From Trichosporon coremiiforme (taxonomy: Eukaryota; Basidiomycota; Tremellomycetes; Trichosporonales; Trichosporonaceae), in NCBI GenBank assembly GCA_039545355.1, contig BCJJ01000002.1, positions 1,645,518 through 1,709,517 of the forward strand: a stretch of 64,000 nucleotides of DNA, given 5' to 3'. The notes below the pieces were generated by a model. The model worked only from the letters and a program-made list of their open reading frames with translations, did no database searches and was not told the DNA's origin. A program made the position numbers and the translations under genes. Below, piece by piece: positions 48,394 to 59,840 of this stretch; the first letter of the stretch is position 1; each line of letters begins with the position of its first letter.

Positions 48394-48827
48394 GATGAGT
48401 CAGGAGGCGGGGGAAGGCGCGGTCGGGAGATGTTAAGAGAGGAACGGCAGACGGTTGAGGTCGAAGGGACGACTGGTGAGAAGCTCTGTAATTCGCCTTG
48501 TCTCTTTTCAGTGATGGAGTGTAGTCGCCCGAGGAGACTGCTGATGGGGCGCAGAGCTCGATGTTGTTGTTCTGAGCCAGCTTGTCGAAGTTGGCTGATC
48601 TCGAAGTCGCCGTGACTTCATATCGCCACGCGAGGTAGAAAGGTTCCGCTCCCTGCGAGCGGATTAAAAGGGGGCGGGAATAATGAAAAACAAATCTTCG
48701 CTCACGTCGTGGCGCAGACCGGGCGGTCGGGCTCAGGGAATGTTTGCAGTGTCTGCAGGCGGGAGGTGAATATTTCGAGGCAGCCGCAAAAGTGACGATC
48801 ACCACCTCAACCCCAATCACACCAAAA
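48394..48827. promoter_or_regulatory. Divergent promoter region (SF3b p14 / zuotin)
   Basis: 434 bp between two divergently transcribed housekeeping genes. Nothing beyond ordinary promoter-like sequence could be recognised; the last 50 bp before the zuotin start are A/C-rich. Confidence 0.45.
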
Positions 48828-50246
48828 ATGTCGGCCGTCGCCATCGACCTCACGATCCCTGCCGCGCCCGCTGGCTACTCCAAGCCATCCGCCTCGGGCA
48901 AGCCCTCGGCTCCCAAGGAGCTGCAGGTCTACCCCGCCGGCCCGTCGTACATCTCGTACGCTCGTCGCGAGCTCCTCCAGATGTCGTTCGCCGAGGACGA
49001 CGAGGCCGAGAGCTCGGCGCGCGCCGCGAAGGCTGCCGCCAAGGCCGCCGAGGACGGAGAGCAGCTCTACCCCGGTCTCGGTGAGGAGCAGGAGGACAAG
49101 GCACTCCTTGCCTCGGACCCGAAGGAGTGGAAGAAGCAGGACCACTACGCCGTCCTTGGTCTCGGACACCTCCGTTACACCGCGAACGACGACCAGATCA
49201 AGATTGCCCGTGAGTATCAGTTCTTCTCATGGCCGGAAGAGAGCTTCGGCTGACCAGCAGACCGCCGCAAGGTCCTTCGTCACCACCCGGACAAGAAGGC
49301 CGACCACGACGACGGATTCTTCAAGTGCATCCAGAAGGCGTTCGACCAGCTGACGAACCCCGAGCGCCGCCGGCAGTTCGACTCGGTCGACTGGAACATC
49401 TCTGACGCTGTCCCGAACCCCAAGACGGTCCCTGCCGACAAGTACTGCGAGGTCTTTGGCCCCATCTTCGTCCGCGAGGGCCGTTTCTCCAACGTCCAGC
49501 CCGTTGCCGAGTTCGGTGGTCCTGACGCGAGCAAGGCCGAGGTCGAGGGCTTCTACGACTTCTGGTACAACTTTGACTCGTGGCGTTCGTTCGAGTGGCA
49601 CGACAAGGAGGTCAACGAGGGCTCCGAGTCGCGTGACGACAAGCGCTACACGGAGAAGAAGAACAAGAGCGAGCGCACGCGCATGAAGAAGGAGGACAAC
49701 GCTCGTCTGCGTGAGCTCGTTGACTCTGTTCTCGCCAACGACCCGCGCATCAAGCGCATCAAGGAGGAGGAGAAGGCTGCCCGTCTCGCGAAGAAGAAGG
49801 GCGGAGCTGCCAACGGCGCCGCCAAGCCCAAGCCCCTTACCCCTGCCGAGAAGAAGAAGCTCGAGGAGCAGAAGAAGAAGGAGGAGGCCGAGCGCAAGGC
49901 CGCCGAGGCCGAGGCCAACAAGGCCACCAAGGCCGACCGCGAGGCCGCCAAGAAGGCCAAGGAGGCTGCCCGCAAGAACCTCAAGAAGTGGAAGAAGTCC
50001 GTCGCCACCGCCATCGCCAACTCGAACTACTTCCAGGCCGCTGGCTCTGCCCCCTCCGCCGCCGTCATCGAGAAGCAGCTCGCCGAGCTCGACTCCATCG
50101 TCGAGCTCTCCGAGCCCGAGGCCATCAAGGGCCTCAAGGAGAAGGTCGAGGCCGCCGGCACCGGCGAGCCCGTCAAGCAGGTCCTCAAGGCCCAGGTCGC
50201 CGCCCTCGGTGACAAGGGTGCCGGCAAGTTCACCGAGTTCGCCTAA
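48828..50246 (+). CDS. ZUO1: Zuotin, ribosome-associated J-protein
   Basis: Ribosome-associated complex partner of Ssz1; stimulates the Hsp70 Ssb on nascent chains. Two exons, 48828-49209 and 49261-50246, give 455 residues. After an N-terminal region containing [15 protein letters not shown] comes the J domain at about residues 103-175 ([34 protein letters not shown] with the HPD motif, [15 protein letters not shown]). The zuotin homology region follows, including [20 protein letters not shown] and [19 protein letters not shown] long charged Lys/Glu/Ala helix makes up the ribosome-binding middle domain. The C-terminal helical bundle ends [13 protein letters not shown]. The intron splits the J domain just before the HPD helix. 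Identification is secure. Confidence 0.96.
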
Positions 50247-50606
50247 GCACTCGGACTTGCTCCAATCATGTAGAAATGTCTTGTCACGGTGCACTGTGGG
50301 CGTACAACCAGCCCGCGGCCACCTCCATTAGACCCCTAGCGTAGATGCATTTATCTATCACCACAATGTTGCGGCTGTTAATGACAGAAAAGATGATGCA
50401 TGTGGGGCTGGGGCTCTATTCTACAACAAAGTCACTGCAGGCTGGATCCATAATGGGTGTGATGTTGAGGTAGGATGCGCAGCAAGTGATAGGGTGTTTT
50501 TACAGTGGTTGGTTGGACAGTGTGCAGTGAGTGAGTGGCTTCGTCGGCAGCGCACTCCGAATGAATCGTCTGTTGTTGCTCTGTGGCTCTAGGAGTCTAC
50601 TCGTGC
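50247..50606. other. Convergent intergenic region, no gene seen
   Basis: About 360 bp between the end of zuotin and the end of the next gene on the opposite strand; GT-rich in the middle. No element recognised. Confidence 0.4.
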
Positions 50607-53600
50607 TCAGCGCCTGTGCGTTAGTTAACCCAACCCGAAATCACTTACAGCTTGCTCTGAGGCTTGGATGGCTGTTTCTTGCTCGTCTCTGCGCCGCCCT
50701 CGTTTACTAGTCCAGGCAGCGACGACGTGCTGCTGTTGACGCTGTGTGGCCCCGAAAGGCCGCTGGCGACGCGGCGCTTGCGTCCGGCCATGGGTTCGAG
50801 ACGCTTCTTGATCTCCTTGAGCGCCTTCGTGTTCGGTTTCCAGTCCGCAATCGACTCCTTCAGCTGGCGCACTTCGGATGGGAACAAGTCATTGATCTCG
50901 GGCGAGTCGACGAGGGCACGCATGATCCACGGCAGCTCAAAGTCGTTCTTCGTGTCCTTTGCCGAGAAAGGCTCGACCTTGAGCGGTGGGAGCGGGCTCG
51001 CGGCCGGCCCCGCATGCAGCAGGTAGTGCACGAGAAGGGAGTAGCAGCCTAGGTCGTCGTAAGGCGAGGAATGGCCGACACCCGTCAGCGACCCCGCCGT
51101 CGCCTCAGATAAGTGCTCTACTAGACCTTGGTCGTCGATCCCCGCGTTGCGCAGCATGAACGCGAAGCACATCAGGTTCGTCATGAAATCCTCTGCCAGA
51201 TACGATGCGCCGTCTACGAACAGAGCGCGCAACAGCAGAGGGTGCGTCGCGGTGGAGAACGAGGCCCCGTAAATAGGCACGACTTGATCGTTAATCGAAG
51301 ACAGGAGCAGTACGCGGACCTCGTTCTCTAGGATCATGGCGAGAGCACGCTGGTAAGCCTGGCTTACGGGCGACTCGGTGTCCTGGAACTCGAACAGCTC
51401 GCGCGCAGCGGCGTTCTCGAACCACTGCAGGTACGGCCCGATCACAGACGATGTCGAGATGTGGAGGAACGGCCCCAGGTGCACACCGCACATGGCGAGC
51501 ATCGCAACTTTCTGCCTGCCTCCCTCGGCGCCAGTAAGATGCGCGAGCTTCTGCTTGCCCTTCTTCGAGTCCTCGGACGGGACGATCGCGATCGGTCCAA
51601 ATGCCCACTCGCAACGAGCGACAGCGTCACGGTTGTGCGGCGTGCGGATGTGGCCCTGCGCAATCATGCGCGAGATCAGGTGCGTCGTGACGATACAACC
51701 CTGCGAGTGCGCAGCGAAGAAGATGGCGTCGGCGCGGCGGAGGTCGTTGATCCACGCGGGATTTGACAGGTACGCCTTGTACAGCTTGTCGACGCGGTTT
51801 TCGATCGTCCCCTCGCCTTCGAGCGGGATCAGCGTCAGGCGGATCTCTGAGTCGTCGGTACCTTTCTCGCGGAAGAACTTTTTGACGGCTTCGCCCATCA
51901 TGTTGGCGAAACGCACGGAGGTGCCTGTCGGTTCACCGATTACGCTACTGTCAGTTTTGCTGTCTGCAATATTAAACTAACCTCGTGAGCATCTTGGCGG
52001 GGAACCAGCCGTGAACGCCGACGACGACAACACGGCGGACGTTCTTCCATCCGTCATCAGGAGTTCCGCTGCCGAGACCGATTCGTCGTGGCAGTTCGGC
52101 ACCGACGTCTCTACCGGCTTTTCTGCCGCGCGTCTCCTTATTGGCGTCGTCCTTCTCTCCGTACACGTAGCTACTCATGGCTCCGAGTGCACGCCATGCA
52201 ACCCCCGTCGCCGTGGCCACGCCGCCAGCCGTGGTTCTCGGGAGGAACGAGCGAGGCGGTCGGTCGAACGTCGTCTCAAAGCTGGGAATCAGCAGGCTGG
52301 GCTGCTTTGCGGGAGTCTGGGGCGGCGGCGGGAGCGATGATTTGGGCTTGTTCGCAGCGCCGAGCGGCCGTTCGTTGGCGAGCACGCCACTCCGGATCGA
52401 AGACGTGCTCGACTGGCGGCGCGCGTCGAGTGCCAGGCTCTGTGCCTGCGACAGGTTCTGGGACCGCTTGTGCGTCAAGTTCTTGTCGCGGGCGCCACGC
52501 TGCGTGGGCACGGGCCGCTCCTTCTGCTCCTTCTTCACGAGCGCCTTCTCGGCCGCAGCCTTCGTCGGCGACTCGGCCGCAGGGAAGTTTGGGTCATTCT
52601 CGAAGTCCATGACTTCCTCGCGGGCCGTCTCGCTGCTGACACGTGGCTCTGATGACCCAACCGTCGACCCCGTGATCTTCTTCTGGCTCGCGCGGAACGC
52701 GAGGTAGTTCAGCCATCCCGCAGTCGAAGAGGTGGAGGATGCAAGCTTGTTCTTACTGCCGGGGGACGGCGTGCTGCTCTGTGCGACAGCCTGAGGTGGG
52801 GAGGGTAACTGGGCTGCAAGCGGCGTTGGTGCGCGTTCACTAGGCAGGCCTGGGAGCTCTTCGGTTGGCAGAGGCTTCTGGTCAGCGGCGGGATCCGCAG
52901 TCTCCACGACGGTCGCATCGCTGTCTTTGCTCTGGCCGGTCGTATTCTTCGGACGCTCGGGCTGTTCCTGATCCTTCGCTGTCGTGCTGGTCGTCGACGA
53001 GAAAACGAACGAGGTGAAGTACGCGCCCCACCCCTGGACCTCTGCGACGTGCATGGGCTCGGCCCTTGGCGTCAGGTCGGGGTCTTCGGAAGGCGAGTCG
53101 GGCTCTCGCGCTGGCTCTGTCGAGCGGCGAACAGGCGTATGCGGCGCCGAGCCCGCGGCGGAGGAAGCCTTGGACGAGGGCTCCGACGGCATGATGTGAG
53201 TCGTCTGAGTCGTGGTGGTCGGTTCGTGATCAGGTCTTCCGTTGCGTGTGCTCGTTGCTTTGAGGGATGCTGCGGCCGGTGATTCACGTGCCATCAGCTT
53301 GGCCGCTGACGTGCTGGAGACGGTCGGGGGTGCCTTTGTTGGGGTCGTGGACGGAACGAGGGAAGCGATCTCCGGGTCGAGTTTGCAGCGTTTCGCGTTA
53401 GGCTCGTTACCGTGACCGTTCATTGCTGAGCCATCGGTAGAATGGGCCGTGACAGGTGGACGGGGGGTGCTTGATGTTGAAACTACACTCTCAGCCTTGT
53501 TCTTGGTGGCAACTTCGGTGGAAAGGGCTGGGTGTCCCGTGGGAGTGGAAGCGCGAGAGGGTGTGGACGCGGGCGCAGACGCACGCGAAGTGCTGGATGT

Positions 53601-54701
53601 CTTAGTCGCCGGCGCGGACGCCCTGGGCCGGCTGGGACCGAAGACGTACTCAAGCCAGCCTTTAGGCGGTTCCGGCTGTGCTTGCGGCGGCGTCTCAGTT
53701 TGTGGTGAAGGATCGTCCTGCGGATCGGGCTGTTTAGGCGGCTCGTCTTCCTTCTCGGAGACTGCTGCCGGCGCAGCCAGCGTTGTCGACTCTGGAGGCT
53801 TAGATGCAGTGGATGAGGTGAGAGATGAGACTGGATTCATAGTCGTGGAAGAGTTCAGAGAGTTCCGTCCAAGAAGGCCAGACACATCATTCATGTCAGC
53901 GTCCTCGTGTGCGCGTAATGGTGAGGGCCCGCGAGCCGGGGCTGACGTGCGCGTGTGCGTGTCACCGTTGTGTGTGGATGACTTTCCAGTCTTGCGGGTA
54001 GGTGTCGGAGGGTCGGAGCGTGGGCCAGGTGCTGTGTCCGTGTTGTGATCCGGTTCAGCGACCGACTCGACTTCTCTGCCTTTGCCTTTCTCGCTTTTCT
54101 TCGGGAACGTGGGCGTCGGCGAGTTCCATCGTAACCAAGCGCCAGAGTGCTTTGGGTTCACCTTGCGTGGGGGCGTTGACGGAGGTTCTGGTCTAGTTGG
54201 TTCAGCGTCGCTCATGACTGAGGGGGTGGATGTCGATACGGCGCAGGAGGGAACTTGAAGGGTATCCGAGTTCTCTCGTGGTCGGGATGGGCCCGCCTGC
54301 TGATCGTCGCATTCGTCCTCTTCCTCCTGGACTGTGTTACCGGCATCAGCCGAAAATGTCCTTAACGAAGCCAAAGTCGCTGCGCTTGATCTTCGACTTC
54401 GGAGACCGAGGCGCTCGCCAGCCATGTCCTGGTCCAGCTGCCGGGAGAGCGCCTCTTCGCTGGGGCTGGCGCCGGAGACGGCGCGACGCAAGCCGAGGGG
54501 GACGTTGGGCGGGACTGCATCGCCGGCGGCGAAGACGAGCGTGACGGCGGGCTTGGCCTTGCGTGGCCCTAGGCCCGGAGTTCGGAGCGCGGGTGGCGGC
54601 CGCCGCATGCTGCTGTTTGTGACGGTGGAGCGGAACGAGGGTGGCCGGGACGACGCCGCCGACGGCGCGTCGCGGTCACGCGACGGAGGCAGAGGCGGCA
54701 T
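50607..54701 (-). CDS. Large YML020W-like putative serine hydrolase
   Basis: Exons in transcription order: 54701-51982 and 51947-50649. A probable terminal intron (50648-50614, branch CTAAC) leads to a tiny last exon 50613-50607; without that intron the stop is at 50645. About 1340 residues either way. The N-terminal 850 residues are disordered, rich in Ser, Thr and Pro. They contain four spaced Trp motifs (WLRWNSPTP, GWLEYVFGPSR, GWGAYFTSFVFS, GWLNYLAFRAS). The C-terminal third is an alpha/beta-hydrolase-like domain: RRVVVVGVHGWFPAKMLTSS, then VIGEPTGTSVRFANMM, nucleophile elbow FFAAHSQGC, and later LLSSINDQVVPIYGASFS, which could carry the acid residue. This matches the fungal family of yeast YML020W, whose function is unknown. 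Substrate and location are not known. Start is the first Met of the long open frame. Confidence 0.78.
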
Positions 54702-55585
54702 CGATGCTGTGGGTCGGTGCGTGCTCCTTGGTCAGGTTGATGACGATGTGGAGAGCAAGCAAACAGGTGAAGGGTACATGAATGCGGCGGAGCTTGTCAA
54801 GGCCCGATCTCAACTGGCAGCACAGGCTGAGCCGTGACTGAGTGAGTGGCAACCACGTGGGGCACCGCTCACCTTGTATTACGTCACACAACCGTCTCGC
54901 CGCTCACCACAGAGCGAGCTTTGGATGCATGAGTGCCGTGTCTTGCGACTGGCTCGAAGCTAGCGTGTGCACGCACGTTTGGGTCGATCTTGTCACGTCT
55001 GGAATCTTGCCTAGTGCCAGTTGTGAACACTTGCCAACGTGTAGCCAGCCTCCCCAACAACAACCAACACCGCAATGGTCGCGTCGTGTTATAGGGCGGC
55101 GTTCGATACCCTGACGTCGTCTGACGTCTGACGATGGCGATGGGGATGTCATCTTGTCAGAGGGTCCGAGTCACTTGATGGGATGGAGGAATGGGGGCTG
55201 CTATTTTCGCTAGTCAGGCTTGCACTCGAACGCACGCCTGGCCCTCGGTACTGCTCACAGCTGGAGAATATCAGTCGCGCCCTTGATGTGTGGCAATGGG
55301 GTTTCATTGGGCAGCAGTGCGTGTGTACCGAGGCGCTAGGAAGTTTGTGCTCGCAGGTTCAGATGTGTGTCATGAGGGCTGCGACCACGTAAAGGGACAG
55401 TCCCGCAACAATGTTGCAACCGTGCTTCTGACCAAGTATTGTTCCATCAGTCACCCGCATGGAAGAATCGACGCCTACGCAGCTACTTTTAAATGGCCGA
55501 GATGTGACCGACCTTCTGACCTCCTTAAGACTGGTGTTGACATCATTCCTTCCGTTTCCATTCTCACACCACTCATTCAGCAACA
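54702..55585. promoter_or_regulatory. Divergent intergenic region with CRE/ATF-like motifs
   Basis: 880 bp between the YML020W-like gene and the aldo-keto reductase, transcribed divergently. TTACGTCA occurs at about 54888-54895. A cluster CTGACGTCGTCTGACGTCTG lies at about 55111-55130, containing two TGACGTC units and followed directly by a third TGACG. These resemble bZIP (ATF/CREB-type) sites. Regulation of the reductase by a stress bZIP factor is an inference. No coding exon was seen. Confidence 0.45.
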
Positions 55586-56527
55586 ATGTCCAAGCTCTCT
55601 ATCAGCAGCACGATTGCGCTCAACAGCGGGCACAAGATGCCCCTCCTCGGCCTGGGCGTGTACCAGGCGCGCGGAGACGAGTGTCGCGATGCCGTATCTA
55701 CCGCGCTGAGGTTGGGATACAAAATGAGTGAGTTCGAAATCTAGCTCCGGTGGGGTGAACCAGGCTGACGACCAAGTCGATACGGCGCAGGCATACCACA
55801 ACGAGGACAGTGAGCTCACCTCTGTACCAGCTACTGACAGGTCCCAGAAGTCGGCAAGGCGCTCTCTGGCTCCGGCCTGGCGCGCGACGCCATTTTCGTG
55901 ACTACAAAGTTCATGCCTGGCCACGACGTCCCCAAGTCCGACGACGTGTACGCCCAACTCAGGCGCTCTCTTCCCCGGCTGCAGCCCGAGACTCCGCAGG
56001 ACGAAGCGTACATCGACCTGATGCTGATCCATGCCCCTCGGCCTAATGCGGAGGCTCGCAGTGCCGAATGGAAAGCATTCGCCAAAGCGAACAAAGAGGG
56101 CTGGCTCCGCTCCATCGGTGTCAGCAACTTTGGTGTTGCGCACTTGAAGGCCCTCCCCGGTCCTGTACCTGCCGTGAACCAGATCGAACTTCACCCGTGG
56201 TGCCAGCAGCGGGACATTGTCGCCTACTGCAAGGAGAAGGGCATTGTTGTGCAGGCCTACTGTCCCCTCGTCCGCGCGCAGAGGGCGGAGGACCCGGTCC
56301 TGACCCGCATCGCGAAGAAGTACGGTAAAACCTGGGCGCAGATCCTTATCCGCTGGAGTCTGCAGAAGGGTTATTCTCCCCAGGTCAAGAGTGTCAATGA
56401 GTGGAGGATTCAGGAAAACGCCGAGGTATACGACTTTGAACTCGCCGATGAGGACATGACCGAGCTCGACGACTGCGACCTCGGCGCCGAAGGAGCGTGC
56501 TCCTGGAACCCCGTGGACACGCCGTAG
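55586..56527 (+). CDS. Aldo-keto reductase
   Basis: NADPH-dependent carbonyl reductase of the (beta/alpha)8 AKR superfamily. Three exons, 55586-55727, 55777-55809 and 55848-56527, give 284 residues, slightly short but typical for fungal AKR3/AKR5-like enzymes. The N-terminus has SGHKMPLLGLGVYQ. All four catalytic residues are visible: Asp and Tyr in MIDTAQAYHNED, Lys in VTTKF, His in IDLMLIHAP. Downstream are RSIGVSNFGVAHL, NQIELHPWCQQ and the cofactor-binding end (SVNEWRIQENAEVYDFELAD). The usual IPKS-type motif before the C-terminus is replaced by PQVKSVNEWRI, which may alter cofactor binding. The substrate is not predictable. A cluster of TGACGTC motifs lies about 460 bp upstream. Confidence 0.92.
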
Positions 56528-56592
56528 TTGTGGTGGGACACCGTGATGATACAATATATGCTAGTTGTCTATGAGTTCTAATGCAAAGAGGG

Positions 56593-57550
56593 CTATTGAC
56601 GACGCCGGCCGCGTCCTCGCTTGGCGTCTGGCGGCGTATCGTCCGTGCTCTCGCGACCCCGCTTTCGTTTGCCCTTCTTCGGCTTTCCTTCGGGTGTCGG
56701 GCTCCCGCTCTCTGTGCCGTTTTCGTGCATCTGGCGCTCTATCCTGTCCTTCCACTCGTCCTCATTCTCTTCATCCCCGGTTGCACGGCTGTAGAGAAGC
56801 TCATGCCACTCGAGGTCGTCCGAGTCGGGTCCTGCTCCCTCTTCGCCCGAGTCGTGGCGTAGCGGGGGCAGCTCGAAGGCGCGGCTGAAGTGTGCCGAGT
56901 TGATGACCTTTGCGCTTTTGCTGTCTGACGGGCCGTCGGTCGGGGACGGCGGACTCGATGACAGCGACGACAGAGATGCAGACCGTTTCGGTCGCCGATG
57001 CCGAAGTGGGATCGGTGACAGTTGATCTGGGCTGCTAGGAAGTGACGGGGTGGAGGAGGACTGCAGGGTCAGTATGGGCCAGGTGACTAGAGCGAAGGAA
57101 GAAGGAAGGTGGGCATACCATGTTGTCTAGAGCGTCGAGGTTGTATAGCTCGCCGAGCGTGTCCCACAGCCGCGTAATCGGCACCCATACGCCGGTTTGC
57201 TCATGGACCTGCGTCTGCAGCGATATGATAAGAATGTGCTTGTGCCGGCCGACTAGGGATCAGCTCGTGAAGTGTGATACGTGAACTGACCTGGTCGATG
57301 TGATGCTACGCCTTTCAGAATGGCCGACTCACTGGGTGTCAGCGGGCCTGCGTTGGGCACACCGGGCAAACATTCTTCGATCTCTGCGCAGAGAGTAAAA
57401 CCGAACCCGCCCATCATCTGTCGGAGCGTATCTTTCGCTTCGATCATATCACGATCTTCCTTCCCTTCTCCCCGCGGCACTTCCAACTCACAGTTCCAGA
57501 TCAGAGACTACCGGTGTAGCTTCGTGTTGATAGCCTTGATCTTCCTCCAT
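56593..57550 (-). CDS. EAF7: NuA4 histone acetyltransferase subunit Eaf7
   Basis: Eaf7 (MRGBP in animals) joins Eaf3 and Eaf5 in NuA4. Well-supported exons in transcription order: one ending at 57291, then 57252-57119, then 57060-56593. The core reads SESAILKGVASHRPVGRHKH, then ILIISLQTQVHEQTGVWVPI and TRLWDTLGELYNLDALDNM, which is the Eaf7/MRGBP signature (RPVG..KH, LW..L..LY.L..L). The C-terminal part is Ser-rich, then acidic (GEEGAGPDSDDLEWHELLYS). It ends in a strongly basic tail (KPKKGKRKRGRES, AKRGRGRRRQ). The 5' end is uncertain. A start at 57550 (MEEDQGYQHEATP) with an intron to about 57497-57496 is possible, or translation may start at a Met inside the exon before ECLPGVPNAGPLTP. It is a nuclear chromatin protein. 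Confidence 0.8.
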
Positions 57551-58014
57551 AACGCGGTGGTGCTAGAGAGTATGGGTACGGAGATCAGGTAGGGCACATG
57601 ACAAGAAGGCAAAGCCTAGGTGGCAAGAAGGTCGACCTCCACTTTGCCCTTGCCCTCCACCTACACGAGGCGAGATATGCCACGAGACACGCGAGACAGC
57701 TCCCCCTAGCCCTTAGCCCTCAGCACGTCAGGGGTTCCAAATCGATGGGCTTTTCTGGTGCTCTGCTGACCTCATTAGCTCACACTCACGTGTCCTCAAG
57801 AGTCTGCCAGTCTGCATGCTCTGCAAACGTCAATGCAATCGAGGAAGACTCTGCACCGCGGGCCGATTACAGCAGCACAGATTCATGGCACGATCTATAA
57901 CTGCCCTATTTTCGAGAGCCAGTGTCCAATCCAATGTACAGGATGCTATGTATGAGCTAAGAGATGGTGGTGTGCGGAGTATCTACATAATAAAATGGGG
58001 GAATCGTGGTGTGC
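57551..58014. other. Intergenic region, no gene seen
   Basis: About 460 bp between the Eaf7 start and the end of the UDP-glucose dehydrogenase gene, both on the minus strand. CCTAGCCCTTAGCCC-type short repetition near 57704-57722 was noted; no coding exon or RNA gene. Confidence 0.4.
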
Positions 58015-59840
58015 TTAGACACGGTCACCAGTGCCGATGGTGACGACCTTGAAGCCGATCTGCTGGAGCTTGGAACGGTCGAGCATGAGACGGCCGTCAA
58101 AGACGAAGGCAGGGCGGGGGCAGTTGTCGTAGATCTTCTGCCAGTCGAGAGTCTTGAACTCGTCCCACTCAGTGCAGATAACAATGGCCTCGGCACCCTT
58201 GCAGGCCTCCTCGGCGGTCTTCTGGATCGAGACGTGGGGCTTGATGGGCTCAGCGGGAATCGATCCGTAATCGGTGAGGTCGAGCCAGATCTGCTCCTCA
58301 GTGACCTGCGGGTCGTAGATGGTGACGCGAGCCTTCTCCGAGAGGAAGTGGTTTGCGATCGAGATCGAGGGGGACTCGCGGGTGTCACCGGTGTCCTTCT
58401 TGAAGGCCCAGCCGAGGATGGCGATCTTCTTGCCGGTGATGGTGTTGAAGAGGGTCTCGACGACCTTGCGAGAGAAGCGGTCCTTCTGGAACTCGTTCAT
58501 CTCAACAACAGCGCGCCAGTACTTGGCAACCTCAGGGAGGTGGAGAGACTCGGACAGGTAGACAAGGTTGAGGATGTCCTTCTGGAAGCACGAGCCACCG
58601 AAGCCGACGGAGGCCTTGAGGAACTTGGGGCCGACGCGGGTGTCCTTGCCGACGGCGTAAGCGACCTCGTCGATGTTGGCGCCAGTAGCCTCACAGATGG
58701 CGGAGAGGGCGTTGACAGAGGAGATACGCTGGGCAAGCATGGCGTTGGCAGCGAGCTTAGAAAGCTCAGACGACCAGAGGCCAACGGTGAGGATACGGTC
58801 CTTGGGGACCCAGTTGGCGTAGACCTCAGAGAGGGCCTTGCAGGCGTTGATACCAGACTCGGTCTGGAGCGAACCGATCAGGACACGGTCGGGGGCGAAG
58901 AGGTCGTTGATAGCGGTGCCCTCAGCAAGGAACTCGGGGTTCGAGAGGATGTCGAAGGTGCAACCAGGCTTGGAGTTGGCCTCCAGGATGGTGCGCATCG
59001 ACTCAGCAGTACGGCAGGGGACGGTCGACTTCTCGACGACAATCTTGGAGGAGGTGGAGACCTCAGCGATGCGGCGGGTAGCAAGCTGGAGGAAGTTGAG
59101 GTCGGCGGCGAAGCCGGCTCCGATACCAGACTTCTTGGTGGGGGTGTTGACCGAGACGAAGATGAGGCTGGACGTTAGCTGCGATTCTCGCAGTGCCACG
59201 CTCCGAGGAGAACGTTTGCTGAACTGCTGTTCGCGCCGGCGCACACAAGAACGTAGTCTCTCGCCTCCTGTGCTGCAGTCCTCGCACCTCCATCAGAAAC
59301 TCACTCAGCCTCAGCGATTCCCTTGTCGACGTCGGTCGAGAAGAAGAGGTTCTTGCCACGGGCAGCCTTGACGACATCGTCGAGGCCAGGCTCGTAGATG
59401 GGGAGGTTGTCCGAGTTCCAGGCGTCGATACGGGCCTGGTTCAGGTCGACGATGGTGACCTGGATGTGGGGGCACTTGAGCGCGATAACAGCGCAGGTGG
59501 GGCCACCGACGTAACCAGCACCGACTGGGACACGTTAGTCATTTGCTGCAGCGGGGCGAGCGACGGAGTAATGGCGCGCCCCTTGGCACCCAAGAGCGCG
59601 TGTTGTAGGCGCGTCACTTGATTCCCTACTGATGGAATGAAGCAAGCAGGACGCGCGCTAACGTGGAACGGGTCTCGTCGCACTCAGTTGGCCGAGCGCG
59701 CCGCGTTGCGTCGTTCACGATCACCGGGTGATTTTCGTGGCAACGAGCGGGGCCGACCGCGAAAAAGTCGCTGATGGGGTTGAAGGCGAATAGAGGCGGT
59801 ACTCACTGCAGCAGATCTTCTTAACCTGGATAGGGGCCAT
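58015..59840 (-). CDS. UGD1: UDP-glucose 6-dehydrogenase
   Basis: Oxidises UDP-glucose to UDP-glucuronate with two NAD+, the donor for glucuronate- and, via decarboxylation, xylose-containing capsule and wall polysaccharides. Exons in transcription order: 59840-59807, 59524-59305, 59167-58015, giving 468 residues, the normal eukaryotic length. The N-terminal Rossmann motif is [20 protein letters not shown]. Then come [38 protein letters not shown], and the catalytic Cys region [36 protein letters not shown] and [10 protein letters not shown] mark the C-terminal UDP-binding domain. The first intron (59806-59525) is 282 nt, unusually long here. The leader upstream of the ATG (59841-60040) is strongly pyrimidine-rich on the coding strand, as expected for a highly expressed gene. 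Confidence 0.97.

Noticed and set aside
49227..50294. 355-codon Leu/Gly-rich open frame on the minus strand opposite zuotin
   Set aside because: Antisense of the Lys/Glu/Ala-rich zuotin helix; repetitive Leu/Gly composition follows from GAG/AAG/GCC codons.
55081..55120. GTTCGATACC as a possible tRNA B-box
   Set aside because: The surrounding bases do not form T, anticodon or acceptor stems.
58006..59178. 390-codon open frame on the plus strand opposite UDP-glucose dehydrogenase
   Set aside because: Composition artefact of the antisense strand of a highly expressed gene; no recognisable motif.
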